Made by a program: the position numbers and the translations under genes. Shown here one piece after another: positions 17,480 to 26,141 of a stretch of DNA of 64,000 bases. The DNA is taken from positions 620,001 to 684,000 of the forward strand of contig CANNCA010000002.1 in NCBI GenBank assembly GCA_947503005.1, read 5' to 3'. Numbering within the stretch: position 1 is the first letter of the stretch; the number at the start of each line of letters is the position of its first letter. The notes below the pieces were generated by a model. It worked only from the letters and a program-made list of their open reading frames with translations, ran no database searches and had not been told where the DNA came from. The stretch is from an uncultured Flavobacteriaceae bacterium. GTDB taxonomy: Bacteria > Bacteroidota > Bacteroidia > Flavobacteriales > Flavobacteriaceae.

Positions 17480-18661
17480 CTAGTTTCTGGTGTCCTCCAA
17501 GGCAGCCTTAATTCCAAAATAGGCTGGTTTTTTATCTAGGTTTTCATCCCAAGGCAGCGGATGTTCATTGGTACGCCAACCTTTGTCAAGTCCGTCTTGA
17601 ATTCCCCATGTATAGATTCTAGATGCCCCACCCTCAACGACTTGCTTAACTACGGCGTAGTAGTCATCTTTCTGACGTTCCGCCAATGCATCCGTCCACA
17701 TTAAATCTTGGCTCCCAATGTCTAATTCAGTGATATAAACCTCTAAATTCAAAGCTTTAAATTTTTCAACGACATTTGCGAGACGGTTATTTTCCAAAAC
17801 CCAATTGGAGTTTCCAATATCATAATGCCCTTGTATTCCAATAGCATCGATGGGAATATCAGAATTCTGCAAATGTTTCAGTAACTGATAAACTGCCTTG
17901 TGTTTTTTATCCCATCCATTATCCGGGTTCGTGGCTTCAATTAAATAATCACGGTATTCCAATATTTTATTGGTTTTTTCCCGTGCATAAGAAAACGCTT
18001 TCCCAATAAAAATAGGATGTCGCTCATTGATTAGATTTTCTCCAACAAGACCGGAATTATCATCCTCGAAACCCAATTGGTTCCATAACATGTCGCCCTG
18101 GGACCTGTAGGTACCGTCTTGATTGAAAACTTCATTGATAACATTCCAAACATCTACCTTGTTCTTATTATCATTGGACTCCATAATGCCCTGCACCAGG
18201 CTTTTTAAATGTGTATCCAGTTCTTCATCGGTCCAAGTTGTACTAAGTAACCATTCGGGCATATAGAAATTAGGACCTACTAACATGTGATTATGAGGGG
18301 AAAGCTTGTTGTCGACCATCCAGTTGACCACTTTATTGAAGTTAGCGTAATCAAATGAACTTTCAGCAGGCCAACCACCAAAGCCAGCATACCATAAGGC
18401 CTGGCCAGCATTGAACTCTTTGGAATGGATGTTCATATACTTGGAATTATCCAAAAGAGGCGCAATGGTCCCGCCTATTCGTAAAGAGGTATTGATATCT
18501 TTTAGGCCAATTTCAACAGGAGTATCTTCTGATTCTGTTTCACTTTGTTGTTGAGAAGCGTCATCTTCGTTGAGGCTATTTTTCTCATCGGTTGAGCAGG
18601 AAACTAAAAAAAAACAAAATAGAACGGCTAGCTGGAAAAGAAAGTTGAATCTACTATTCAT
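17480..18661 (-). CDS. Glycoside hydrolase family 10 (endo-xylanase-like) lipoprotein
   Basis: This 393-residue extracellular lipoprotein has a lipobox near Cys22, then a Ser/Glu-rich linker, then a GH10 TIM barrel. The acid/base Glu177 is in WNVINEVF, and the nucleophile Glu312 is in VYITELDIG. GH10 enzymes cleave beta-1,4-xylan. The usual strand-3 motif W-H-x-Q is replaced by HMLVGPNFYMPEW, so the -1 subsite may be atypical. No other xylan genes or SusC/SusD pair are nearby. Confidence 0.88.
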   Translation of the reverse strand: MNSRFNFLFQLAVLFCFFLVSCSTDEKNSLNEDDASQQQSETESEDTPVEIGLKDINTSLRIGGTIAPLLDNSKYMNIHSKEFNAGQALWYAGFGGWPAESSFDYANFNKVVNWMVDNKLSPHNHMLVGPNFYMPEWLLSTTWTDEELDTHLKSLVQGIMESNDNKNKVDVWNVINEVFNQDGTYRSQGDMLWNQLGFEDDNSGLVGENLINERHPIFIGKAFSYAREKTNKILEYRDYLIEATNPDNGWDKKHKAVYQLLKHLQNSDIPIDAIGIQGHYDIGNSNWVLENNRLANVVEKFKALNLEVYITELDIGSQDLMWTDALAERQKDDYYAVVKQVVEGGASRIYTWGIQDGLDKGWRTNEHPLPWDENLDKKPAYFGIKAALEDTRN

Positions 18662-18747
18662 GCAAATTGAATTTTATTTGCCAGATGGCAAATTAAAATC
18701 AACAAGAATTGTGCCTTAGTTTTAGTAAACAGATGGGTAAAAGGGAA

Positions 18748-19200
18748 TTAGCTCTTTTTAACACGAACGGCATTCATGCCTTTCATACCTCTTTCAAGCT
18801 CAAAGGTAACCTTGTCATTCTCTTCGATTTCATCGATAAGACCACTGACATGCACAAAATACTTTTCTTGGTTTTCTGAATCGTTTATAAAACCAAAACC
18901 TTTTGAGGTATCGAAAAAAGCCACCTTGCCATTTCTGATAGGGTCTTCTTCCTCTTGTTCTTCTTTCTTAGGAATACCTAATACGATACTCTCGGCATCC
19001 ACCTTGACTTTTTTGGTCGGATCGGGGGGTACGTCAGTGAAATGTCCATTCTCATCCACATATACAAGCATATCTTCCAAAGAACTTCCAGTCTTCGCAT
19101 TTGCTTGACGTTCCGCTTTCTTCTTTGCCTTTTCTTCCCTTTTCTTTAAACGCTTCTTTTCCCGTTCTTTCTTACCATAAGTTTCTTGTGCTCTAGCCAT
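18748..19200 (-). CDS. Cold-shock-domain protein with charged N-terminal extension
   Basis: This 150-residue protein has a Lys/Glu/Arg-rich helical N-terminus (about 1-35), a variable middle, then a cold-shock domain at about 87-150. The domain includes RNP-1-like GKVAFFDTSKGFGFI and RNP-2-like KYFVHVSGL. It probably binds single-stranded RNA or DNA and acts as an RNA chaperone. The extension distinguishes it from the roughly 65-residue CspA proteins. Confidence 0.88.
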   Translation of the reverse strand: MARAQETYGKKEREKKRLKKREEKAKKKAERQANAKTGSSLEDMLVYVDENGHFTDVPPDPTKKVKVDAESIVLGIPKKEEQEEEDPIRNGKVAFFDTSKGFGFINDSENQEKYFVHVSGLIDEIEENDKVTFELERGMKGMNAVRVKKS

Positions 19201-19510
19201 AAAAATGTATTCCTAATTTTGTATTTAGTATTCGTTATCCACATAATGGAAGTCATTGAAATATAAAATGGACTAGTGGAAAAAGACTTTGAAATCGAAT
19301 TACCGAACTGTGTATCCAGTTGTGACAATAACCTTGAGACTCAATTGTTATAGACGTCTCATGTCAATTATGTATATTTTCAAAGATAGGTCGATAGTAC
19401 CATTCCGACAAGAACTTCGGCCTATTTTTAACAAACTACCTTTCTTCATCTGATTTATAGGGCGAATTGTATAGCGAATCTATAATTTTTTGGTTTATAG
19501 TTCGTTGAGA
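19201..19510. other. Intergenic region between the cold-shock gene and the GntR gene
   Basis: This divergent intergenic space must hold promoters for both genes. No supported open frame is visible. A possible GntR half-site (AATTGTATAG, near 19466) resembles the palindrome found just before the GntR start. Confidence 0.4.
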
Positions 19511-19522
19511 ATCGTATACGAT
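19511..19522. promoter_or_regulatory. Palindromic operator candidate for the GntR regulator
   Basis: ATCGTATACGAT is a perfect 12-bp palindrome whose last base lies 16 bases before the ATG of the GntR-family gene. FCD-type GntR regulators often bind sites centred on GTATAC (for example TTGTATACAA). Autoregulation is therefore likely. The assignment rests on this match and position only. Confidence 0.5.
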
Positions 19523-19538
19523 ATACTATATTAGTAAC

Positions 19539-20174
19539 ATGATCAAAAAAACCATTTTTCGAGACCAGGTGCGCGAATATCTATTACGAGAAATGCGCTT
19601 GGGCAATTTGCAAGAAGGTCAAACTATTAATCTAGCTGCTCTGGCTCGAGAACTTGATGTCAGCGTGACCCCAATTAGAGAGGCCCTAACCCAACTACAA
19701 CAAAGTCGTATAATAACCGCAATTCCGAACCGTGGATTTATTATTTCAGAGCTTAGTCTTAAAGAAGCGCAAGATCTTTATGACCTTGTTGCCGATTTGG
19801 AGGTATTGGCCATCGAAAATTCTGAATTTGACGAGGCATCGATAGTAAACCTAAAAAATCAACAATTGGTTTTTAAGAATGCGGAGGATACAATTGCCCG
19901 AATTGGAGCAAAACTTGAATTTCATCGCCTACTGACACAAAACTATAAGAATGCCTTAGCGCAGCGCATTTTGGATGATTTGAAAATACGTATTTTCTTT
20001 TATGAACGTGAATTCATGGCCGATGACCTACTCTATTCAAAATCTGACAATCAACATGACGCGATAATTTCTGCGATTGAAGATGACAATGTGCCTACGG
20101 CTGCCTTGGTTTTGAAGATGAATTGGATGCTAATCTTAGACTATATTCAAAAACAACTTCTGGAGGTGCTTTAA
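19539..20174 (+). CDS. GntR-family transcriptional regulator (FCD type)
   Basis: This 211-residue DNA-binding regulator has a winged helix-turn-helix at about 8-70, including LAALARELDVSVTPIREALTQL, the hallmark of FadR/FCD-type GntR proteins. An all-helical ligand-binding domain follows. Such proteins usually respond to an organic acid or sugar acid, often with a metal in the FCD pocket; the ligand here is unknown. It is convergent with the acylase gene and has a candidate operator directly upstream. Confidence 0.9.
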   Translation: MIKKTIFRDQVREYLLREMRLGNLQEGQTINLAALARELDVSVTPIREALTQLQQSRIITAIPNRGFIISELSLKEAQDLYDLVADLEVLAIENSEFDEASIVNLKNQQLVFKNAEDTIARIGAKLEFHRLLTQNYKNALAQRILDDLKIRIFFYEREFMADDLLYSKSDNQHDAIISAIEDDNVPTAALVLKMNWMLILDYIQKQLLEVL

Positions 20175-20180
20175 AGCCTA

Positions 20181-22526
20181 TTAATTTGCTGGGGCCAAAC
20201 GTATTTTTTCCTCTGTAACTTCTTCGATTTTTTCTCTGGAATAATACGATGGAAAATATTCGTTCTTAGCCCAGAGCTCGAAAAGATTGCCATAATAAGG
20301 GCTTTCCGAATCCTCAGATTGACCTGGTGAATTTATCATAAGGGTTTTGTCCCAATCACTGACGTCCGTAATGAACTTGAAAGTTGCGCCACTGGTTTGA
20401 TTATCATTGTTTCCGGTAGAATTGGGTGTGAAACTATTACCGCCTCTTGGCATAACACCCAAATCGATTTTCTTCCGTAAACTATCGTTAACAAATGGAG
20501 ACAGAGCATTTCGCATTGTTGAGTGTTTGAAATTCACTTGTCCGTACTGCCATTTGGTCCTATCCGTACCTAGTTTTTCTTCCAGTTTTTGCAACGTTAT
20601 ATCAAAGGTGTTTTGTAAGAATTCGATTTTATTCATCTTCTTAAAACTTGGACCAAAACGGTCTCCATCGGCTTCCAGCCAAGAACTGATTTTTTCCAAC
20701 TGGAGGTATAGCAATCCGTCTACTTCTTTTGGAATGAATGCTTTTTCCGCCTCTTCACGTAAAACCCTTTCCCACATAGCGTAAATTGCTGCTTCGATGG
20801 AATTTTCATTCAGAACAAAGTTCCAAGACAGCAACTTGTTCTTCGCGTTCTCCCATTGCACTGATGACATTTTAACGGATTTGAGCATGGGCACCAATGT
20901 TCTGGCCGGAATCGAAAAATAATCGGATTGCAGGTTTGCCATATCCTTCAGTGTAAACGCCTTTTCTTTTGATAACACTTCTTCGATTCGTCTTCCGCGA
21001 TACGAATCGGCCCAAGTGTAATTCAAGGTTAATTGGTGTTCATAGTCTTTTGGAGTGACATCTTCATTGGCCGTTGCCAAATAACCTTTTTCGGGGTTAA
21101 GGCTGTTCGGCCTTTGTTCAATAGGCAAATAGCCTTCCCAGTCGTAGCTACCATCTCCGGGTACGGGTACCAAGCCGCTGTGGTTTTTCCGGATTGGCGT
21201 AATACCTACGGCTTGCCAACCAATATTTCCCTCCTTATCGGCCCAAACCATATTTTCTGCAGGAATATTGCTATACGTACAGGCATCTTTAAATTCTTCC
21301 CAGGTTTTTGATTGATCCATTCTAAGGGAAGCCAAATAGGGCGCACCTCCTTTTTCCAACCAAGCACACTTCACTGCGTACGCTTTATGATTGGCCGAAT
21401 CAATATAAGTTATAGGTCCATGAACGGAATAGCGCAAGGTAGTTTTTACAGCCTCTTGTCCTTTGACTATGATTTCATCTTCTATTGCTGTCATGGATTT
21501 CCATACATCCTTGTATTTATATTGGGATAAGTCTTCAGGGTTTAAATCATATACATACAAATCCTCACCATCAGTCCTGAAAATGGTAAGTCCCCAAGCA
21601 CCGTATTCGTTGTGCCCAATAGATACACCGGGAATTTCAGGTTCTCCACCACCGATTACATTCCAACCCGGGGCAACCAAATGCACGGCGTACCGTAAGG
21701 AAGGTAAAGCTACTCTTCGGTGTGGGTCATTTGCTAACATCGGGAATCCGCTTTCGGTTTTAGCACCGGTTAAAACCCAATTATTACTGCCTTCGTCTAA
21801 ATAATCCTTATCTATGTCTCGTTTCTCAAACTGGACACCATTGGCATAGGCTTCATGAACTGCCAGTATATCCGCTGACAGCAAACTTCCGTCAATCTTT
21901 GGGTCTAGGACAATATCAGGTTCATTGGGATGAAACCACATCAGTTCTTTTACCTTCTTCGCTCCTATTTTGGCAACTGCCATTCCTATTTGTAATTCTT
22001 GATTTACATTGCCTTTAAGGCCCTGGTGACGTGAAATAACAACCTCAGGGGTCCATTTTTTGGGCTGGATGTTCAAAACCTTGAATTCTACAGGAAGCTT
22101 TTCTGGAGTTTTTAAAATCTCTTCGACATAGGCATTTACCCCATCCGTATAGGCATGAATAATCTCTGAACCTTGCGGGTGGTAATGGTTCAATTCCTCC
22201 TCCAAATCACCTCGAAATTGAAATAATCGTGTTCCGATATCCCTTTTCAGCTCATCGGGACCTAAAATCTCCGCGACCGTTCCCGTAGCCTGTCTGCGCC
22301 ATATTTCGAATTGAAAGAGTCTGTCTTTTGCGGCCGCATAGCCTTGAGCAAAAAATAAATCATGCTGGTTCTTTGCATAAATATGATTCACGCCCCATTG
22401 ATCCCTTAAAATTTCTACGGGCGCTGTCAACCCACTTATCACTAAATCATTTTCTTCTTTGGATACCTTGCAGGAGGAGAATAAAAGGATTATCAATGCT
22501 AGTGAACAGAATTTAGACGTATCCAT
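20181..22526 (-). CDS. Penicillin acylase family protein (lipoprotein)
   Basis: This 781-residue Ntn hydrolase is made as an exported precursor and cleaved into two chains. It has a lipobox near Cys19. The predicted autocleavage point is before Ser247 in EGSNNWVL, which becomes the N-terminal nucleophile. The alpha chain contains GYAAAKDRLFQFEIWRRQATG, and the beta chain contains ANDPHR. Family members hydrolyse penicillins, N-acyl homoserine lactones or other N-acyl compounds. The substrate is unknown and beta-lactam is not implied. Confidence 0.92.
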   Translation of the reverse strand: MDTSKFCSLALIILLFSSCKVSKEENDLVISGLTAPVEILRDQWGVNHIYAKNQHDLFFAQGYAAAKDRLFQFEIWRRQATGTVAEILGPDELKRDIGTRLFQFRGDLEEELNHYHPQGSEIIHAYTDGVNAYVEEILKTPEKLPVEFKVLNIQPKKWTPEVVISRHQGLKGNVNQELQIGMAVAKIGAKKVKELMWFHPNEPDIVLDPKIDGSLLSADILAVHEAYANGVQFEKRDIDKDYLDEGSNNWVLTGAKTESGFPMLANDPHRRVALPSLRYAVHLVAPGWNVIGGGEPEIPGVSIGHNEYGAWGLTIFRTDGEDLYVYDLNPEDLSQYKYKDVWKSMTAIEDEIIVKGQEAVKTTLRYSVHGPITYIDSANHKAYAVKCAWLEKGGAPYLASLRMDQSKTWEEFKDACTYSNIPAENMVWADKEGNIGWQAVGITPIRKNHSGLVPVPGDGSYDWEGYLPIEQRPNSLNPEKGYLATANEDVTPKDYEHQLTLNYTWADSYRGRRIEEVLSKEKAFTLKDMANLQSDYFSIPARTLVPMLKSVKMSSVQWENAKNKLLSWNFVLNENSIEAAIYAMWERVLREEAEKAFIPKEVDGLLYLQLEKISSWLEADGDRFGPSFKKMNKIEFLQNTFDITLQKLEEKLGTDRTKWQYGQVNFKHSTMRNALSPFVNDSLRKKIDLGVMPRGGNSFTPNSTGNNDNQTSGATFKFITDVSDWDKTLMINSPGQSEDSESPYYGNLFELWAKNEYFPSYYSREKIEEVTEEKIRLAPAN

Positions 22527-22587
22527 TTTGGTTGGTTGAAAGTTGAATTCTAAAAATACGAATTTCTACGCTTCCCAATGACCGCGA

Positions 22588-23001
22588 CTACTTCCTGTCT
22601 TTGATACGGTACATGAATTTTAAGCCGCTCCAGTCTTGATCGACGGCACATACTTTTACATCGACCAGCCCATTTTTCAAAAGATATTCCCGAATATAAT
22701 CGCGGTTCATGTCAGTCTCGATTTTAGAACTTCCCTTAGGCCAACTCACCCAAAGCATTCCCGTCATTTTTAGGGCCGGTTTTAATTTTAAAGACTGCTT
22801 TTCAAAAGTAGCTTTGCTTGTACTAAATAAATGAATAAAGTCAACGTTTTCTTCAGAAGGGCTTAGCACATAATTCACTTCAGGCATATCTTCGAACAAT
22901 GTTAGGTAATGTTTGGGCTCATTGACAAGTAGAACAGAATATCCTTCTTTAATGCCCAGTTTTTTAGCCAAAGGTGTTCCCGAATATGCCGTATTTGCCA
23001 T
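22588..23001 (-). CDS. DUF3052-like small cytoplasmic protein
   Basis: This 137-residue protein starts AYSGTPLAKKLGIKEGYSVLL and has MTGMLWVSWPKGSSKIETDMN, both characteristic of DUF3052-type proteins. Function is unknown. The gene is monocistronic or is read with the downstream acylase gene, with a 61-base gap. Confidence 0.75.
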   Translation of the reverse strand: MANTAYSGTPLAKKLGIKEGYSVLLVNEPKHYLTLFEDMPEVNYVLSPSEENVDFIHLFSTSKATFEKQSLKLKPALKMTGMLWVSWPKGSSKIETDMNRDYIREYLLKNGLVDVKVCAVDQDWSGLKFMYRIKDRK

Positions 23002-23054
23002 ACTTTGAATTTTATCTCAAAGTAGCAAATTAGGCAATAGCAAACTAGTTTAGG

Positions 23055-23654
23055 CTATTCTATCTCTTTTAATAGGTCTTCCGCAGAACCGGTAATTCTT
23101 TTGTAATGCCCATAGCCCCATTTATACACCAAAATGACAAACACTATGGCAATGCCAATAGCCACATATGATCCTATATTCCGTTCCATCATAAAAAAAT
23201 CTTTATTGGACCAAATTTTTGAGAAAATTGCTGACGTGGCAAACATGATAAGAAAACTGGCGATTATCCCAACCTGCTGTAGTCGTAATAGATTTGTCTT
23301 AGCCTTGGTATAGCTGACCAAGGTATCCTTATAACTTTTATCAGTAATATTTAACCGCTTAATTCTATTCAAAGCCCGTAAGACCAATATTGGTAGGCCG
23401 AACAAAAAAGTTAATGTTAATATTCCGCAGGCTTGCAAATACCATGTATCAAGCTTACCAAAATTAACTAAAATATACACCCCTATTCCAAAGCAAATCA
23501 CTGCTCCTACCTTTTCATAGTTTGAAAGTGTTCTAAACTTATTTGTATATCGTTCTTGTGTCATATTCATAATGATTTCATTCGTTAATTTTTTTTGTTC
23601 TTCTAATTGGTCACTCATTTCAGACCATAGGGCTTGCATTTCTTCAATATCCAT
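23055..23654 (-). CDS. Membrane protein paired with ECF sigma factor (possible anti-sigma)
   Basis: This 199-residue protein has a cytoplasmic helical N-terminus (about 1-45) and four predicted membrane spans. It follows the ECF sigma gene with a four-base gap. Position, an N-terminal cytoplasmic helix and a membrane anchor fit an anti-sigma factor. No HCC zinc motif is visible, so the assignment rests on context only. Confidence 0.65.
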   Translation of the reverse strand: MDIEEMQALWSEMSDQLEEQKKLTNEIIMNMTQERYTNKFRTLSNYEKVGAVICFGIGVYILVNFGKLDTWYLQACGILTLTFLFGLPILVLRALNRIKRLNITDKSYKDTLVSYTKAKTNLLRLQQVGIIASFLIMFATSAIFSKIWSNKDFFMMERNIGSYVAIGIAIVFVILVYKWGYGHYKRITGSAEDLLKEIE

Positions 23655-23658
23655 AGTC

Positions 23659-24147
23659 CTATTTTTTTAAAATTTGTTGCTTCAATTTTTGCTTGATCCT
23701 TGAAATTCTTGTTCCTACATTACTTGGAGAAAGCCCGGTTATTTCTGAGATTTCCTCATACTTTTTTCCTTCAAGAAGTAATAACATCAAACCTTTTTCG
23801 AGAACATTCAGCTGTTTGATATGGGCATACAGCAGCTTTAGTTTTTCTTCAAATTCCGGATTATAGTTCTCTGTCTGTTGCATGACTACTTTATCTATGG
23901 GGACGGAATGGCTCATTCGCTTGCTTTTCTTAAGTCTTGTAAGTGCAGTATTCATTGCGACCCGATACATCCACGTACTTATTTTCGATTCCGCTCGAAA
24001 AGAATCGAAAGACTTCCATAGTTGATAGACAACATCTTGGTACAAATCTTTCTGGTCATCACGATTATCGGTGTATAGGGTGGTTATTTTGAATATCACG
24101 CCCTCGTGCTGCTTGATAATCTGGATAAATTCATCCTCTTTTTGCAT
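23659..24147 (-). CDS. ECF-type RNA polymerase sigma factor
   Basis: This 162-residue sigma-70 family protein has region 2 with DLYQDVVYQLWKSFDSFR and STWMYRVAMNTALTRLKKSKR, and region 4 at the C-terminus with YEEISEITGLSPSNVGTRISRIKQKL as the helix-turn-helix. The length is normal for an ECF factor. It is followed by a membrane protein gene with a four-base gap, the likely signal-transducing partner. Confidence 0.92.
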   Translation of the reverse strand: MQKEDEFIQIIKQHEGVIFKITTLYTDNRDDQKDLYQDVVYQLWKSFDSFRAESKISTWMYRVAMNTALTRLKKSKRMSHSVPIDKVVMQQTENYNPEFEEKLKLLYAHIKQLNVLEKGLMLLLLEGKKYEEISEITGLSPSNVGTRISRIKQKLKQQILKK

Positions 24148-24266
24148 TTAGAGTTCGTTGGTTTATGGTATTAGTATGCGTTCCATAAAATTTGTCACAA
24201 ACTTTAAGGAATAAATTTAAAGATAGCTAGAGATGGATTAGTTTTGTCTAGGAAAAGGAGTATCTC

Positions 24267-24421
24267 ATGAACTATTTATCGAAAGACATTGAAGCGTTGG
24301 CCCAGAGAAAAAAAAAATAGCGAATTCCCTTGTTAAGAAAGAGACCTCATGTGGAATTTTTCAAGATTATGGCATTGAAAGTTCTATTTCACCCGAGAAA
24401 ACCAAAAATGCTAATCCGTAG
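24267..24421 (+). other. Possible frameshift small ORF with A10 run
   Basis: An ATG at 24267 follows AAGGAG with a six-base spacer and opens a frame starting MNYLSKDIEALAQRKKK. It ends at TAG (24318-24320) after a run of ten A residues. One extra A in the run would connect it to a frame that continues to a TAG at 24419-24421, giving about 51 residues. This could be transcriptional slippage, a sequencing error in the homopolymer, a decayed gene or chance. The 3' end overlaps the convergent amidohydrolase gene. Confidence 0.25.
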
Positions 24422-25496
24422 GAAACAAGCTCTTATCTAGACCTGGAATAAGATTCAGCGCATTTTTATAATAAACCTTCTTCAAAACCTCGTCGGGCAA
24501 ATCAATTCCGTACATCGCCCAGAATGCATGGTATTTTTTGTAATAAGGAAAGTACTCATCGTCAGTTTCCAACACCCTGAAATAGGTGGGGAACTCTTCT
24601 GGTTTCCAACTGTCTTTGCCAAAAAGGATGCGGTCTTGGTATTTGATGAAAAAAGCCTTTGCGTTTTTGGGTTGGCGGCCTAATTCCGCTATGACCGCTG
24701 CAATTCCGACGTTCATATTGGGAATCTCATCTAATAGTTCTCCTAATTTTCCAAGATTGTTGGCGTACCATCCCATATGGGCATTGATAAATTTTGTGTT
24801 CGGATGTTTCTTGAACATACGATGTTGTTCCGCTATTATTTGTTCCCAGGGTGCAGGGTCTGTAGCGGAGCGCTTTCTACGGGAATGTGTTTTCAATTCC
24901 AACCAACGTTCGTTATCGCTGTTCATTGGGTCCCAGAATGATTTTGGATCGGCGGCATGAATCAAAACAGGAACACCCAGTTCTCCACATTTGGCCCAAA
25001 TCGGGTCTAATCTAGCATCATCAATTGCCAAACGATTTCCATCAGAGTCTTTATACCGTAATCCAAGACTTTTGTAGATTTTCAGTCCCTTAGCCCCGTT
25101 TTCAATATCTTTTCCCAATTGTGCCGCAGCTTTGTCGGACCAGCCATCTTTCCCCACACCATCGAAGTCCACATTGGCGAAAACCACAAACCTATTCGGA
25201 TAGTTCTGTTGAATACTAGCTATCTTATCATTCAAACCGCTCCCCGAACCTCCACTTAAATTTACCATGATACTTTCGTTGAGTTTATCCATATCGGAAA
25301 CTAATCCTTTAAGCGCGCTTGCTGACATATCACGCTGATGACTATGTACATCAATAAATGGGAACTTGGCACGCGAGACCGGATTTTCGGGCACCACCAA
25401 GGTCGAAACAGGATTATATTCCTCAAAACTCATTTCTTGCGCCTGAAGTCCAAAAAACCCCAAAAGCAATGCAATTGCAACACTTAATTTTATCAT
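24411..25496 (-). CDS. Amidohydrolase family protein (exported)
   Basis: This 361-residue TIM-barrel hydrolase has a signal peptide ending near A19. The first metal motif is DVHSHQRD near residue 50, and later ligands are LIHAADP, INAHMGWY and a C-terminal Asp in FGKDSW. This is the amidohydrolase-2 (ACMSD-like) pattern. Substrate unknown. It is the last gene of an operon with the nucleotidyltransferase and the DUF5916 protein, with a 28-base gap upstream. Confidence 0.86.
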   Translation of the reverse strand: MIKLSVAIALLLGFFGLQAQEMSFEEYNPVSTLVVPENPVSRAKFPFIDVHSHQRDMSASALKGLVSDMDKLNESIMVNLSGGSGSGLNDKIASIQQNYPNRFVVFANVDFDGVGKDGWSDKAAAQLGKDIENGAKGLKIYKSLGLRYKDSDGNRLAIDDARLDPIWAKCGELGVPVLIHAADPKSFWDPMNSDNERWLELKTHSRRKRSATDPAPWEQIIAEQHRMFKKHPNTKFINAHMGWYANNLGKLGELLDEIPNMNVGIAAVIAELGRQPKNAKAFFIKYQDRILFGKDSWKPEEFPTYFRVLETDDEYFPYYKKYHAFWAMYGIDLPDEVLKKVYYKNALNLIPGLDKSLFPTD

Positions 25497-25524
25497 TTGA
25501 CTTAGTTTAAATTTTAGATTTCAA

Positions 25525-26130
25525 TTACTTCATTCGCTTGATCAATTCTTGATAATCTTGCCAAGTATCAATATCCATTTCTTTACCTCCAGGATTCATT
25601 ATCTTGATATTACTAGCGTTGATAATATCTCTCGCCCCGTAATCCTTCGTCAATTTCAATAATTCTGGAAAATGACTTTTATCGAACATCGCGGGTACAC
25701 CCAATCCGTTTTCATAGCCAGTTGCGGTAATCGTTGCTCGAGTTTTTCCGAGAGTAGTTAGAACTTCATCCAAATACGCACTATCGACTAAGGGCTGATC
25801 AGCAAGCATTACTAAAACTCCATCGTATTCCTTTGGTAAAGACTGTAAATGTTGAACACCCGCCACTATGGAGCTTCCCATTCCACTGCTCCAGTTAGCA
25901 TTGTAAATACAAATCTCATCCGGTAATTGGGTCTGTTTTTTGATGAACTCCTCGTTCGCTCCTAAAACCACGAAAACATCTTCTGCCTTTGATTCTTTAG
26001 CATGGGTCAAGGCGTTCTCCAACAAGGTGGTATTGTTCCATGGAAGCAATTGTTTTACACGTTCACCCATTCGTTTTGATGCCCCTGCTGCTAGAATGAG
26101 AATGGCAATATTCGATTTTTCAACTGTCAT
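25525..26130 (-). CDS. MobA/MocA-like nucleotidyltransferase
   Basis: This 201-residue cytoplasmic enzyme has the glycine-rich motif LAAGASKRMG near residues 13-22 followed by KQLLPW, and the metal-binding LADQP motif near 110. The fold is that of MocA, which transfers CMP or GMP to molybdopterin. The neighbouring genes include no other molybdenum cofactor genes, so a different nucleotide-sugar or cofactor substrate is possible. Confidence 0.87.
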   Translation of the reverse strand: MTVEKSNIAILILAAGASKRMGERVKQLLPWNNTTLLENALTHAKESKAEDVFVVLGANEEFIKKQTQLPDEICIYNANWSSGMGSSIVAGVQHLQSLPKEYDGVLVMLADQPLVDSAYLDEVLTTLGKTRATITATGYENGLGVPAMFDKSHFPELLKLTKDYGARDIINASNIKIMNPGGKEMDIDTWQDYQELIKRMK

Positions 26131-26141
26131 AAGAAACTCTG

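Noticed and set aside
20181-22526. Beta-lactam resistance or quorum quenching role for the acylase
   Set aside because: The family has diverse substrates and the sequence alone does not decide.
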